Assembly: GCA_944470555.2 (NCBI GenBank)
Contig: OX104128.1
Location: 38,051,920 to 38,115,919 of the forward strand
Direction: 5' to 3'
DNA: 64,000 nucleotides
Source of the DNA: Heterobilharzia americana
Lineage: Eukaryota; Platyhelminthes; Trematoda; Strigeidida; Schistosomatidae
In this document: piece after piece, positions 45,201 to 56,649 of the stretch
Layout: every line of letters begins with the position of its first letter
How positions within the stretch are numbered: the first letter of the stretch is position 1
Notes under the pieces: generated by a model
What the model was told of the DNA's origin: nothing
What the model saw: only the letters and a program-made list of their open reading frames with translations
Database searches by the model: none
Translations under genes and position numbers: made by a program

Positions 45201-45575
45201 TTCAGATAAATTACGGTCGGAGAGATTCGCTACTACCCTATTCATGTTCAGAAAACACTATGATGTTGGATAAAATTGAAAGCGCTTGTCAGCTAGCATG
45301 CCTATGAAGCATTTAAATTTATATGAAAATAATTATTTTACAGCTGATTGATTCACATGCAAATCGGGTAGGCTGCTCCAATAATTTGGGCTGACGCATA
45401 TTATTGTAAGAATACATTTTAACGACATTCCTCTTGAGAAGAATGTGCGTTATAAATACAGTACATAGTTCGGAATGCCTACTTAAATTTCGCCACCATC
45501 TTGTAAATTTTCCTCACAATACACTGCAGCATCTTCGCCACAATTATCGATTAACGATGAACAATAAATATACAT
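45201..45575. other. no gene recognised
   Basis: Short AT-rich interval between PLE and Sm-alpha sequence. Confidence 0.4.
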
Positions 45576-45579
45576 TAAT

Positions 45580-45905
45580 GTTGGATAGTGGTTAGCAATG
45601 GAATCCAGGACTCGCGCTTCGTCCTTCTTGGGACTCGTCAGCATGGTGTAACTGCCCCTCAGTGACCTATGTTTTTCCACTAAAACCAGAGGACATCACC
45701 CACTGGGGGCAGGTACACCTAGTTGAAGAGTCTCGAGTAGGACGAAACGCGCGTCCTGTATTCAACTACTAGCCACTATCTCTCATAAAATATGACTAAA
45801 ACACAGGCAGTATCGAGGCATCCGCGTAAGAGCCTATAGGTCAATAGAGACCGGTCAATTCGGTCTAGCCAATGATAGGATAATATCAGTAACAAAATAT
45901 AAACA
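45580..45905. repeat. Sm-alpha SINE, head-to-head pair
   Basis: Minus-strand ribozyme part (about 45589-45665), then a plus-strand unit (about 45672-45905). Minus hammerhead: core CTGACGA, stem II GTCC/GGAC intact, but GAAG for GAAA. Plus hammerhead: GAAA and CGCGCGTC intact, but the first box is TTGAAGA. The 3' tail (CAGGCAGTATCGAGGCATCC) is well kept. Confidence 0.87.
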
Positions 45906-47654
45906 GCAAAGCTGGTAATGTAGCTCAGTGACAGCATATTAGTTCCTGTACATGTCAGATGGTCACACTTCTTGTGCCAGAAGTGATAAAACTGTCTGGT
46001 TGCACACACCCAGACAAGGGAACATTGACTAAGTGAATCCATGACTGGATGTGCAGTTTTACGAAATAGTTTCTAGCATTCATCATTTTAGGAAGAAAAT
46101 GAGGCCATTTTGCCCATCCCTGGTTTCATATTAATGCTTAATACATGACACTGTCCTGTAGGTATGTTTGCTGTAAGCTTACTAATGAATTGTGTCTGAT
46201 GGTATTAGTGATGCGGTTTAAATGGTAGAAGTGAAGTGGTTTACAGCTTTATCCAATCTAATTATACTCCCTCGAACGTAACTGAGCATACTAGCAACTG
46301 TCTTACATCGATATTTCACTTGGAAATAGCCTTATAAAGCAATAGATTTCATAGACTTCGGACTCGGAGTACATATCATAAAGTGGGGGTATGTCTCACT
46401 GTCTCAGTCAGTTGACTTTCAACCAGTGGGCTGTGCGTTCGAAAGCCACTCTGACTACAGAATTTTGGGTTGGCTTCCAACATGGAATCACTAGCCCTCA
46501 CACAATAAGTGTGGCTCACTACCTACTGAAGAAACATGAACTTGGTTAACGAGTGCATTTCATTTTTGACTGTGACCTATTATCAAACTTTTAAAAGTAC
46601 GAATTGATGTCAGGTATTCAAAGGCATCAGCAACGTTAAAGGTAACTCCCGAAATCTTGTGAAAAAGTTCTACAATTTTGTAAGAAATGATTTTCGGACT
46701 GGCGATTAAGAAAACTATGTATGATATCACTACTTCTATCTAAGATCTATTATTAACAGAAATCGCCTGATGATTGAGAGGGATGGCAGTCACCTTCACC
46801 CGTTACCAATGTTTGTCAACTCCTACCCAGATTAATAACTTTTTGATCACACAATTTTTTGATTTAGCTATAGCTCAGATGGTGCACGTGTTCAACTATG
46901 CATATGACTGAAATGCACGTATGACCAAATAATTTAATCGTTTTGGAGCAACCTCTAGTTGACCTTGAAAAGACTAATCAGAAACAAGCATGTTGTTCGT
47001 TATTTTCGGTGTGCAGAGAGAGGTTCAACAAAATTTTGTGATTTCTCTTGCAATTCAAACAATACAGAACTTGCTTGGTTTTTCAAGGTCTTATAGGCAA
47101 GCTGAGCCGCAACTGAAAGTATAAAATACTCGTCTAGTTTTGAGGACCAAAGCTTTGTACGTAGATCTAGGTATCAAGGTCAATGATTTAGACAAGAAGT
47201 TTGAAGCTTAAAATTATCCCACAAAACAGGCATTAGTTCACATGTAAGCACTTTTGATAGTCATTGTGCAAAGGCAAATGTAAAATAACTTCTTCACTGA
47301 ACACAATAAAGGATACAATGTTTGCAAGGCAGTAGATTGAACAAAAAACGTAAGACGTCGCTCTCTACTAATCTAAATTTTATATCTTGTTTCAAGATTT
47401 GTGTGAAGCTAGAGATATAATGCAGGACACTAAGAAACAACAAGTGTTGAATTTAGACGACCGTTCACCAAAAATTTCAAAGCTTTAATGTCATGAAGTA
47501 GGGTTGAAAAGTAAGTTTCCATTACAAGCTAAGGCTTGTAAGAAGATCATACGACGTTGACACCACATAGAAATGGAAACCTAGGTAAACCCATAGCTTG
47601 AAATCAAAGTTTTTTAACTCTATCTGGAGGTTTGTGGAGGTTTATTAATTGATT
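45906..47654. other. unique sequence, no gene recognised
   Basis: No exon or named repeat. A weak tRNA-like stretch at 46390-46465 is discussed under the rejected items. Confidence 0.4.
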
Positions 47655-47957
47655 TTGGTCGGAATTTATCATGGACTGACATCAACTGAAGGAATACTGG
47701 AAACCTGGGAGCACTGGACAGCACTGTTATGCCCTAGTGTGGGACTCCTCAGCAGAGCGCACCCATGACCCTACCCCATCAGTGATCGAACCCAGGACCT
47801 TCAGGTTTTGTGGCCAACCCGTTACCATTGATCCACTGGGTCGGAATCCAATGACCCATATTTCCTACTTCTGTCAGTCCACGATATAGCGTGACCTATA
47901 TCCAATATCTTCGCTCAGTAAGTGTCCTCAAGTTCGGCTTGGTTGACTCTGTCAGGT
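47655..47957 (-). repeat. SINE-B copy
   Basis: Minus strand, near full length. Hammerhead at about 47711-47760: core CTGAGGA legal, stem II GTCC/GGGC, second core CATAAC in place of CGAAAC, an extra TG in stem III. B-box-like GGTTCGATCAC is kept. The 5' block reaches the AAGTGTCCTCAAGTTCGGCT complement. Confidence 0.8.
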
Positions 47958-48429
47958 AGTTTCAAATATGATAAGCACCGAAAAGTATATACCGCTTTTC
48001 CATTTTTGTCGTATCACCTCTGTCATATGAAGGTAAATACTGAAATGTTTCTTCTAACGAAACTTATGGAACATAGAGAAAATTCTTATAATTCTCAGCT
48101 ATACGAACAAGAACTAATAAGGAATACTATAAGGTGATTTTCTTTCGTTTTCCCTATCCATAGCATTTTAATTCATGCTGAATCGACTAAGTCACATGTA
48201 TCTATCGATTCACTTACAATGGGTTAGGAGAAAAAAGCCGTACTCCATTTTTTGGCAGAGCTGTCGAAAAACAGGACTCAGTGGTCTCAGGAGTACAGTT
48301 TCTAGACCTATGTTAGACACAGAATACCCAGTAAACACTGAATATTGAGTTAAAACAAGTAACAGATAAGATAGCTGATGTTCTTGGTTTTTTGAGGCTG
48401 TTGTTATCGGTCACCTAAGATCGTATTTT

Positions 48430-49225
48430 GCGTCATGTAACAAGCTGGTAAAATGGTTAACAAAATCTTTAGAGCCCATCTAGAGTTAATTGGTGATCTA
48501 CAGTTTAAAAGATACATTTGAATTTTCTTCCAAAATAGATCATGTCATCATTTCAGATAAACTCATACGATGTGTCTTCCTTATTTCTACATACATCAGT
48601 GAGTGAAACAGTTGATATAAGCTGTCAGCAGACTGATCTGCTCCTGTTGTTCGAAATCGAAATGAAAAAACTACTATTCCTTTGTACAAGAAGTGTCCAT
48701 TTCCAATTCAGTAACCAACTTTATCAACACATTGATGGAGTCTCCATGAGTTCACGTGTAGGACCTGACTCAAGAGATTTCTACACGGGTTATCTCGAAC
48801 AGACGAGCCTGAGTTCAGTAATCAGAGAAATAACCCATTACGGCAGATAGGTTGATGACACTTTTGTTTTCTGTATTGTTATGGAACAAGCAAGTGTGGT
48901 GTTTGACAAGCTCAACCAGGCCCATCCTAACATTGGAATATGAGCATGAAAACGAGTTCACTACTATGGTAGTCAACATGAAAAGAAGAACTGATGGTAA
49001 GATTGAAAAGGCTATCCAAAGAACAGATATATAGACCGGAAAATACCTAAGAAATAACAGTTTCTGTTTTAGTAGCTATAAGCGTGGGCTAATCAAATAA
49101 CATTGCAGCAGAGCCAGGAAATTCTGTTCTGCGAACAAGTTAGAGAAAGCGCTAAACATTATTGAAGAGTGTCTCCAAGAGAATGGATATCCTAAAAGAT
49201 ATATTATGGAGCATGGAAAGAACTC
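48430..49225 (+). mobile_element. Penelope-like element, RT palm, decayed
   Basis: LKDTFEF-like sequence at about 48510, then the frame 48542-48850 with NSYDVSSLFLHTSVSETVDI (motif A region), FSNQLYQHIDGVSMSSRVGP (motif B, GSP lost) and THYGR. After a stop, VDDTFVFCIVMEQASVVFDK is motif C (YVDD without the Tyr codon). KRMDILKDILWS-like thumb remains to about 49215, where an RTE begins. Confidence 0.83.
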
Positions 49226-50065
49226 CCAAAGGAAGGTAACTTTAGTCGTTGCAAGAACTGGCGCGGAATCATGCTCCTGTCCACTCCAAGCAAAATACTA
49301 AGCCGCATCATCCTGGAGAGAATTAAAAATGCCCTGCATTCAAAATTATGACCGGAACTGGTTGGCTGGCTGGCCTCAGGAAAGACAAATCGTGTGTGGA
49401 TCAAAATGCAACGCTACGCATCATCATACAACAGAGCATAGAATGGTAGTCCACTGTACCTGTACCTCAACTTCATAGACTTTGAATAGGCATTCGATCG
49501 AGGTGTCGACCGAGAAGTAACTTGGCAACTGCTGCTTCAACACTACGGTTTTAGTGCCACAAACCTTTATCAGCTTCATTCAACAGCAGCTATATGCTAT
49601 GTGATGCTGCATGCAGAGTGATTCACAATGGAAAGCTCAGTAATGTCTTTGAAGTGAAGTGAAGACAAGAGGGAGTAAGACAATGTTGCCGCCTACTATC
49701 ACCCATCATTTTCCTGATTGTGGTCCAGTGGACTGGATGATGCATCAAACCGTGAGGAGGGGCATACGCTGTTTGATGGATGAAAAGACCCTAGACGATT
49801 TAGATTTCTCCAACGATGATGATTTATGTTTAATGTCTCATGTCGGACAAACTCTAAGATATACAGGCGAAAACTGACAGGTTGACAGAAGAGGCAGGGC
49901 AGCGAAGACGAAACTTCCTTCAAGTGAATGTAGAGAAGACAGAGTTGATGGAGATACCCAACCAACACCAACAGTAACAACAAGAAGCACCAATCACCAT
50001 GAACGGGAGAAACATAAAGGAAGTTGTCTCTTCACCTACCTACATAGGCAAGGCAGCATCGTTTC
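49226..50065 (+). mobile_element. RTE/SR2-like LINE fragment, RT region
   Basis: CKNWRGIMLLSTPSKILSRI, then ASGKTNRVWIKMQRYASSYN, LYLYLNFIDFE-AFDRG (motif A), then LDDLDFSNDDDLCLMSHVGQ in the frame 49659-49877. It closely parallels the minus-strand copy at 8.7-10.2 kb. Cut at both ends by PLE sequence. Multiple stops. Confidence 0.85.
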
Positions 50066-50074
50066 ACTTACAAC

Positions 50075-50985
50075 CCAACAACACACAAAATCAGTTGCGT
50101 GCAGACTCTATTCAAAAGAGCGAGAACATAATGCAGTACAACAACCTCACGGAGAAAAGAATAAAATTACTCGGTGTTCAATCTAAGAAGAACGGCTACC
50201 CACGAACTAAATCAGAAGATGCTTATCCCGCACATAATCAACTAAAAAGTCATCGACAGAAATCAACAGACGCATCATCCTACAGTACATAAAGAATATA
50301 CCACAAATCATGACAAGATTACTGAGATCATTTGGAATTGGTATGGCTCACAAACCAACAAATTCCCCCAAACACTATTATGCAGACCAAAGGATGCAAC
50401 GACCAAAGAAGGCAAACCGAATATGATTTACAAAATCAACTGCAATAACTATAGTCAACACTACATTGGACGAAGTGGTCGCCCTCTTCACCTTCGTCAT
50501 TTAAATGAACACCAATTGGTAATTAAATGTCACGACATTTCATCACTCATTTCAATACACATGGATAACAACTATGGAGATGAATTTGATTTCGACAATG
50601 TAGAAATTTTGGACGGAGAGAGGAAACAACACAAAGAATATCAGAGAACTCCTAGAAGTTTAGCATTCAGGTCAGTTAGCCAGTCAGCAACTAATAGATG
50701 TATAGACATGGACTCAATGTACCAACCTATGAGAAGAATGATAAGCGACAGAAAGATGAGAGGTGAAGCAGAGTAACAGCCAACAGGAAAGACTATGCAG
50801 TCAATGATACAACAATTAAAGGAAATAAGCAATCAGAGACCACTTTGTCAGGGGAAGCTACTAAATCACTCAGGGAGAGATATTGACAGTTCACTTCATA
50901 CTGAAGTTGATGCTGATGATGTCGTCTAGAAAGACGATGAAAGCTTTACGGTTGAATATCTCAGTTCAGAGAACGTAATATAACC
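50075..50985 (+). mobile_element. PLE thumb and GIY-YIG segment, copy 2
   Basis: Plus-strand. QLRADSIQKSENIMQYNNL and KKNGYPRTKS are thumb. RLLRSFGIGMAHKPTNSPKH is the linker. The 117-codon GIY-YIG frame 50423-50776 is identical to the minus-strand copy at 32470-32117. The shared segment runs about 50247-50985 (740 bp). After the stop come CTGATGA and GAAA boxes around a hairpin (50913-50942), described under findings. Confidence 0.9.
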
Positions 50986-51149
50986 AAGACCATTCACCTG
51001 AGCTACAAATATTTTCCATCATTTCAATATGATAACATAATTGAAAACTGAATCATGATTGGGCGGAGCAAAGCAGCAAAAAGGAATAACAAATAACTTA
51101 GGAAGTGAATGATATCAAAACAGAAAAATGAAAAGAATAGGTATGGGGG

Positions 51150-51850
51150 GAGGTAGAGGAGATTTCAAGGCCTGAAAAAGTATGACCATGAAGGGAGTAT
51201 GGATTGAACAATCTTCTTTGGCGTACACAGTTCAGGTTTCTTTATATGGGTGGCAAGAGCTTCGGCGATGCAGAGAATACAAAGACATACAGCCTTTGGA
51301 ACGTTCCTCTTGAGTTTACAGATGACTTTGAACGAGAAGGTTCTTGACATAGGGTAGTTCATGTTCACGATGTGTTCATTTATAGCACTTCTTATCGCTC
51401 CGTTGTTACATCTTTGTAACCACGCAGGATGGTGTTCTTGAACCGTTTTGGATAACGGTCACATCGAACTACCTGTATACCTGGCTTCACAAAAGCAAGT
51501 GAATTGATATATACACTCAGAAGTGGTCAGGTGTGAAAGCTTCTCTTTTGAATTGTCAGAAATCACTAGGCTACAAGAGAACACTAGTCTCAGCATTGAT
51601 ACAAAGAATGTTCTCCTTAGAGAGTTTGATATCCTCTTTTTTAGAGTGTCAGTTGCATAATCACCTTTGAAGTTTAGATTTACATTAAGCTTATTTTTTT
51701 CTCCTTCAGATGTCAAGTGAACTATATCAGCACACGAATAATAGTAGGTCATTCAAACACGTTGAAGGGATAGGGAAAGGAGACTTACTGAGAGATATAT
51801 GACCGTAAAGAATGTCAATGGTTTTAATTAGGAGCACTTTAGTGAATAAG
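51150..51850 (-). mobile_element. Penelope-like element, internally deleted, minus
   Basis: Minus-strand. The frame 51752-51459 starts TYYYSCADIVHLTSEGE (RT, before motif B) and jumps by deletion to KNKLNVNLNFKGDYATDTLK, then ECIYQFTCFCEARYTGSS (GIY-YIG core, Gly to Ala changes). Decayed domain end to about 51165. Its first 150 bp (51694-51850) are an inverted near-copy of 52575-52715. Confidence 0.85.
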
Positions 51851-52159
51851 GAGTTTTTAATAAGTTCGTCACCCTACTCATTCTCCTCCCGGTTTCGATT
51901 ACTAGAATACCTCATCTCTTCGTTATGAAGCTCTACCGCTTGTCAGTTACCTTTTATTAAGTGAAAGTGGATCCCATGTACTTTCTGATTCGTCAGCTCA
52001 CCTTTTTTCTCTTCTTCTTTCTCCTTCTAAATTCTTGTGGTCACCAGCAAACTCACACTGCTCTACGCGCCCCTTGCAGCAACGTACCTACCTGCCTACC
52101 TACCTACAGCCTAAACGTAAAACCTATCTTCAGCTGGTCATTATGAGGTGACATCAAAG
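51851..52159. other. junction between inverted PLE copies
   Basis: Contains a short CTAC repeat (52087-52107) and no recognised coding sequence. Confidence 0.4.
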
Positions 52160-53420
52160 GAATACAATCTCTTATCTTTGATATTAACAGAACTAACATA
52201 ATCAAGAAGTTTAAATGCGTCTTTCATGATGACGTCCATTCTTAGTGATGAAAGTAGACCTATAACTGATATTCCGAAGGACAACCTTAGAATATTAGAA
52301 TCCTAAGTAACATCTAGTCTAGTAAAACTCTTGAATATGATCACTATCAGTAAGGAAGAATTCACTTCCCTCAAACCTATGGGGTTCGACCTACCTAATC
52401 CGTATAGATTGCCTGAAACGCATAAAACTAACAATCCTTTACGTCCTATACTCACCATGTTCCGTTCATCTACACATAAATTGGAGAAATGTTTAGCGAA
52501 AAATTTAATTTTTATCCGAAATGAATTATATAAGTTTCCTTTGAAAGACACTTTTGTACTTGTTTATTATTTATTGACGTGCTCCTAATTAAAACCATTG
52601 ACATTCTTTACGGTCATATATCTCTCAGTAATTCTTCTTTCCCTATCCCTTCAACGTGTTTGAATGACCTACTATTATTCGTGTGCTGATATAGTTCACT
52701 TGACATCTGAAGGAGAACATTTTCGACAAATAGATCGTGTGGCCATGGGAAGTCCCCTAAGACTATTGCTAGCTAGTATTTACATGTCATACATTGGAAG
52801 CTTGACTGGTGATTTCATCAGTAAAGATACTGTGTATAAGAGATATATTTGATGATATAATTGTGATATGTGACAAGCATGAAGATGTGATATGCTTGTT
52901 AGAAAGAATTAACACCGTAAGAAGCAATATACGCTTAACATGTGAAGAAGAGAAAGACAACCGTCTGTTGTCCCTGAATATACTCCAGAGTCGTAGGGAT
53001 GACGGCTGAATTGCAGGAAACGCACTCGGAGAGGTCAGTATATGAGTTTCTATAACTTTTGTCCGGCCTAATAGAAGTGAGGTTTGGTAACTTACCTATT
53101 CAAAACGATCCAGAGTATTTCTACGGATGACTCAATGGATGATGACGTCAAAATACTAACTGAAACATTAGTGGAAAATAGATGTCTATTGAAGTTCATA
53201 AACCGCTGTGAAAATCAGCCAGCTTTGAAACCCAGTCTGTACTCGAAGAAATGCGTTTATATTACGTTATCATACTAAGGCGAATCTAATAGCGTAATAT
53301 TAAAGAGAAGGTTAATGTCTGCCGTCAGCAAAACATACTACACAGCTAAGCTTATCGTAGTTGAGAAGACCAAACACCTGCTGCAACATAGACCTCAACG
53401 CTGATCATCCTACATTCGCA
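52160..53420 (+). mobile_element. Penelope-like element, RT, plus
   Basis: Plus strand, same family as 1841-2660. MGFDLPNPYRLPETHKTNNP, then EGEHFRQIDRVAMGSPLRLL (motif B), YIFDDIIVICDKHEDVICLL with motif C written FDDI, EEEKDNRLLSLNILQSRRDD, then thumb QSISTDDSMDDDVKIL and VYITLSYXGESNSVILKRRL near 53290. Ends before GIY-YIG, near 53400. Several frame shifts. Confidence 0.87.
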
Positions 53421-53639
53421 CTACCCTTTAAATTTCATTTCTCGTTATACCTAAAAATTAATATAGAATTAAGATTAGGACACCGCCGTAGATTGAAATT
53501 CATCTATTTTACTTCCTAGCCATATCATATATGGAGAATTCTACTCACTGAACAATGTTTTTGGCACAATTCGTGTCAAGGTATAATGGATCTGCAACAT
53601 CATCCAGTAAATATTATATTATAGAGAATATTTGTAGCT

Positions 53640-53770
53640 TAGATGAAAGATTCTAATTGTGTTGTATTCTCTGAGCTGTATAATTTCGTGGTGAAGCTTT
53701 CATCGTCTTTCTGGACAACATCCTCAACCTCAACTTTAATATGGATTGAGCTATCAAGATTTATCCATCA
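53640..53770 (-). mobile_element. PLE 3' tail fragment
   Basis: Diverged minus-strand match to the 3' tail of the 50.9-kb PLE: CAGAAAGACGATGAAAGCTT is shared, and the first box is changed to GAGGATG. Confidence 0.6.
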
Positions 53771-54039
53771 GCAGGTTGAACTGTCTCTATCACAATCATG
53801 TTCACAAGCCAACTGAATTTTATCGAGTGAAAATAAAAGGATCAAGGTAGTAACCAAAATATTTACGGACTTAAAATCATAAGATTTTGTAAGAAGATGA
53901 TTCAATAAATAAGTTACCAAGTCAAATATGTAAAGTTCTGCTAGCCTAGCTTAGCCTAACGAATGAACATATAAATTAAACAAAGAATGATGTAATTAAA
54001 TAAGAGTCAAGAACAGGTTATCAAGGTGGACAGAGGTTG

Positions 54040-55420
54040 ACTACGACTTCTTTTCGCACACATAATTCAGGTTTAAGGCGTTTGATGGCTATTGTCTCAG
54101 AGAATTTCAGTAAAATTTAGCTTGTTTACCTGTTAATTGCCTTGAAGGGACTAAGGATATCTGTTTGACATCACCTGTCACTCAAATAGCGAGTGATAAC
54201 GCTGTTGAAAGTGTTATCTTCTCTTGATCGTACACTCTTCGGAATGTGTTCATAAAATCTTAGGTAGACCTTCTCTCTGTTCTTTCAATGTATCTGTTTC
54301 GGGAGCTAAATGTAAATTGATTTACACAGCTGGATGTTATATGGAAGGATATCTTCCAGCTTTTGATCAGACTAATGAACACATCGTTTGTTGTATAGAA
54401 ATAAGACTGACTGCAGGAAAGTTTTAGTCATTTATTTCTTCAGTCATTTGTTAATATTTCCTGTAATGGCACCAACTTTGAAATTGAGTCGAATAAATAT
54501 TGACTTTTTGCTGACCTTTTTTTCTCAACCTCTATTTCCAAATATATCCATAAATGTTTAAGGATATCCGTTGTCTCACACGTATCATTCAAGGATTCGC
54601 AACTCCTCCTCCAGTTTATCCCTGGAAAATATTTTCATTCTATGAAAAAGTGTTTCAACTAATGACCGTTCGTAGTTAGAGGTAAAAAGGGACTAAACTT
54701 CAGGTAGGTACCATTCCATGTGCTGTTTCGATGAATGAACGATTGGAGTGTACCATCCGTCCTACATTGTATGGTGATGTCCAGAAAATCAAACTTTTCA
54801 TCATTTTTTTTCTTTTTCGTGGTAAACCAAATGTTGCTATGAGCGTCATCAAAATGTGCTAACAAATGCGACACATCAGGTAAATCATCACAAGCAATAA
54901 AGATTTTGTCAACATAGTTGATGTTAAAAGTCTTTTCATCAATTGGATCTTTAAGTTTTATATTTTCACGATTGGCTCGTCACGAAGATGCCCACCAATA
55001 TGGGATTCTATGGTTCCCCCATCAATCTACTGATCGAGTTCGTTGTTCGAGCAGAACTGGAAATCCTTGGTACGCAATAGTAGGAGACGATTTAACTCTT
55101 GCTGGCATCGGATGAAGCTGGGAATACTGGCGGATAATATGTATGTTTTTCTGGAGGGGTAAGCTTGTGAACAGCAAAGGTACATCCAAACATGCAATGA
55201 AATTCTTGGAAACATGAATCTAATTGGAGTTTTTAACAAATTGGAAAGAGTTTTTGAGGGTGAATGCAGCCAATATATAAAACAATCAATCAATTTGCTT
55301 ATCATTTCTTCCAACTTCTTTGTGATTTGTCATTTATGTTATGTTGGCTTAGGCGTTTTGGTAATTATCAATTTGGAATTCCAGTGAATCTTCAAGAGTC
55401 GACTTCATCTTAAAAAAAAT
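54040..55420 (-). mobile_element. Penelope-like element, RT and GIY-YIG, minus
   Basis: Minus strand. Around 54900, FNINYVDKIFIACDDLPDVS (motif C region, YVDK), then SHLLAHFDDAHSNIWFTTKK and KFDFLDITIQCRTDGTLQSF in the frame 54874-54659. Thumb EEELRILNDTCETTD-like. GIY-YIG core decayed to CVNQFTFSSRNRYIERTEKR near 54290. Many stops; the upstream RT (55000-55420) is poor. Confidence 0.75.
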
Positions 55421-55624
55421 AATTATTCTTATTTATTATTACAATGTCCAAACATTTATCTAGTTTCAATATCAGTATCCCATTGTTATGCTTCAGATTA
55501 TTTCATACTATCTGATGCTCTTTCAGCAACATTTCCGACTGTCAGGTTGTTAAAATGAGATATTGGTTAGCAATTTCAATCACTTTAGCTTTGAATCAAC
55601 CCTTTCTATCACAACTCATGGAGT

Positions 55625-56455
55625 TTAAATCTGTCAGTTGGCTAAATGACAGAAGAGGCAGTGAAAGCGTGACTTCAAGTGAACGTAGAGAAGACGGGGG
55701 TGATGAAGATACCCACACATAAACAGCATCAACAACAAGCACCAATCACCACTAACAGGAGAAGCTTAAAGGAAGTAGTCTCTTTCACCTACCTGGCTGG
55801 GCAGCATCGTTTCAACTACAGGCGACGGCGGCACAGACGAGGATGTCAAAGCAGCCAGGATCGGGAAGACAACAAGACAGGCTCTCACTAATCTCAAAAT
55901 AATCAGTGTGGAGATCTACAGAACTTCACTCAGCATAGAGCGTGAACAAGATCTGGATTTTCAACACTAATGTCAGTCAAGTAAATCAGTGCTTCTATGT
56001 GATGGTTCAGAAACTTGCTGTGTCACGAAAAGCTTTTCCAACAAACTACAGGCATTCATCAATAGCTGCTGCCTACGCTGGCTCGATACTGAGGATCAAA
56101 TGGTCAGAATAATAAGAATAAGCAACAAGGAACTCTGTTTGGCAGCGAACCAACCAAGAACATATCACTCAACAGATATGCTTCAGGAGAAAGTGGAGAT
56201 GGATTGGATTGGGCATACACTGCGAATGCTGACTGGGGACATCACGCGCCAGGCCAGGCCGTCGAGTGGAATCCAAAGAGGAAACGACGAGTTGGGCGTC
56301 TGAGGAGAGGTTGACATGGAACAGATGATATGAGAAAGAAATGAAAGCTTGTGAGGAGTCGTGGCGCCAAGTTGAGAAGACTGCAGAGAACAGAGTGAAA
56401 TAGGCGCGTGCTACTGAAGCCCTACATTCCACTAGGAACCTAAGGGAAAAATTAT
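55625..56455 (+). mobile_element. RTE/SR2-like LINE 3' third
   Basis: Plus strand: NVEKTGVMKIPTHKQHQQQA, RRSLKEVVSFTYL, then LLCDGSETCCVTKSFSNKLQ, ISNKELCLAANQPRTYHSTD and the family end at CCTAAGGGA. Stops and frame shifts. It lies about 195 bp before the near-complete RTE copy in the same orientation. Confidence 0.85.
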
Positions 56456-56649
56456 AATATAGTTAGCTGAATAAGATCTTGAACCGATCTTCTGTATAGA
56501 TTTTGTCAGTAAATTTCCTTGGGATATGAAAATAAAATCCAAGTGATAGTGTTGCAGATTCAGTTCTATTCAGTTCTTCAGTGGATAGATCTTGAATGTG
56601 TAGCGGAGGTTTTCTAAAAAAACTTTTCGCCTGATTAACTAGTTCACTA

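Noticed and set aside
46390..46465. tRNA-like stretch with TCAGTCAGTTG and GTTCGAAAGCC
   Set aside because: A- and B-box-like words are present, but I could not fold an acceptor stem and anticodon arm. No second copy was seen in the window.
46862..46930. perfect-looking A-box TAGCTCAGATGGT
   Set aside because: No B-box at the right distance and no cloverleaf; probably chance.
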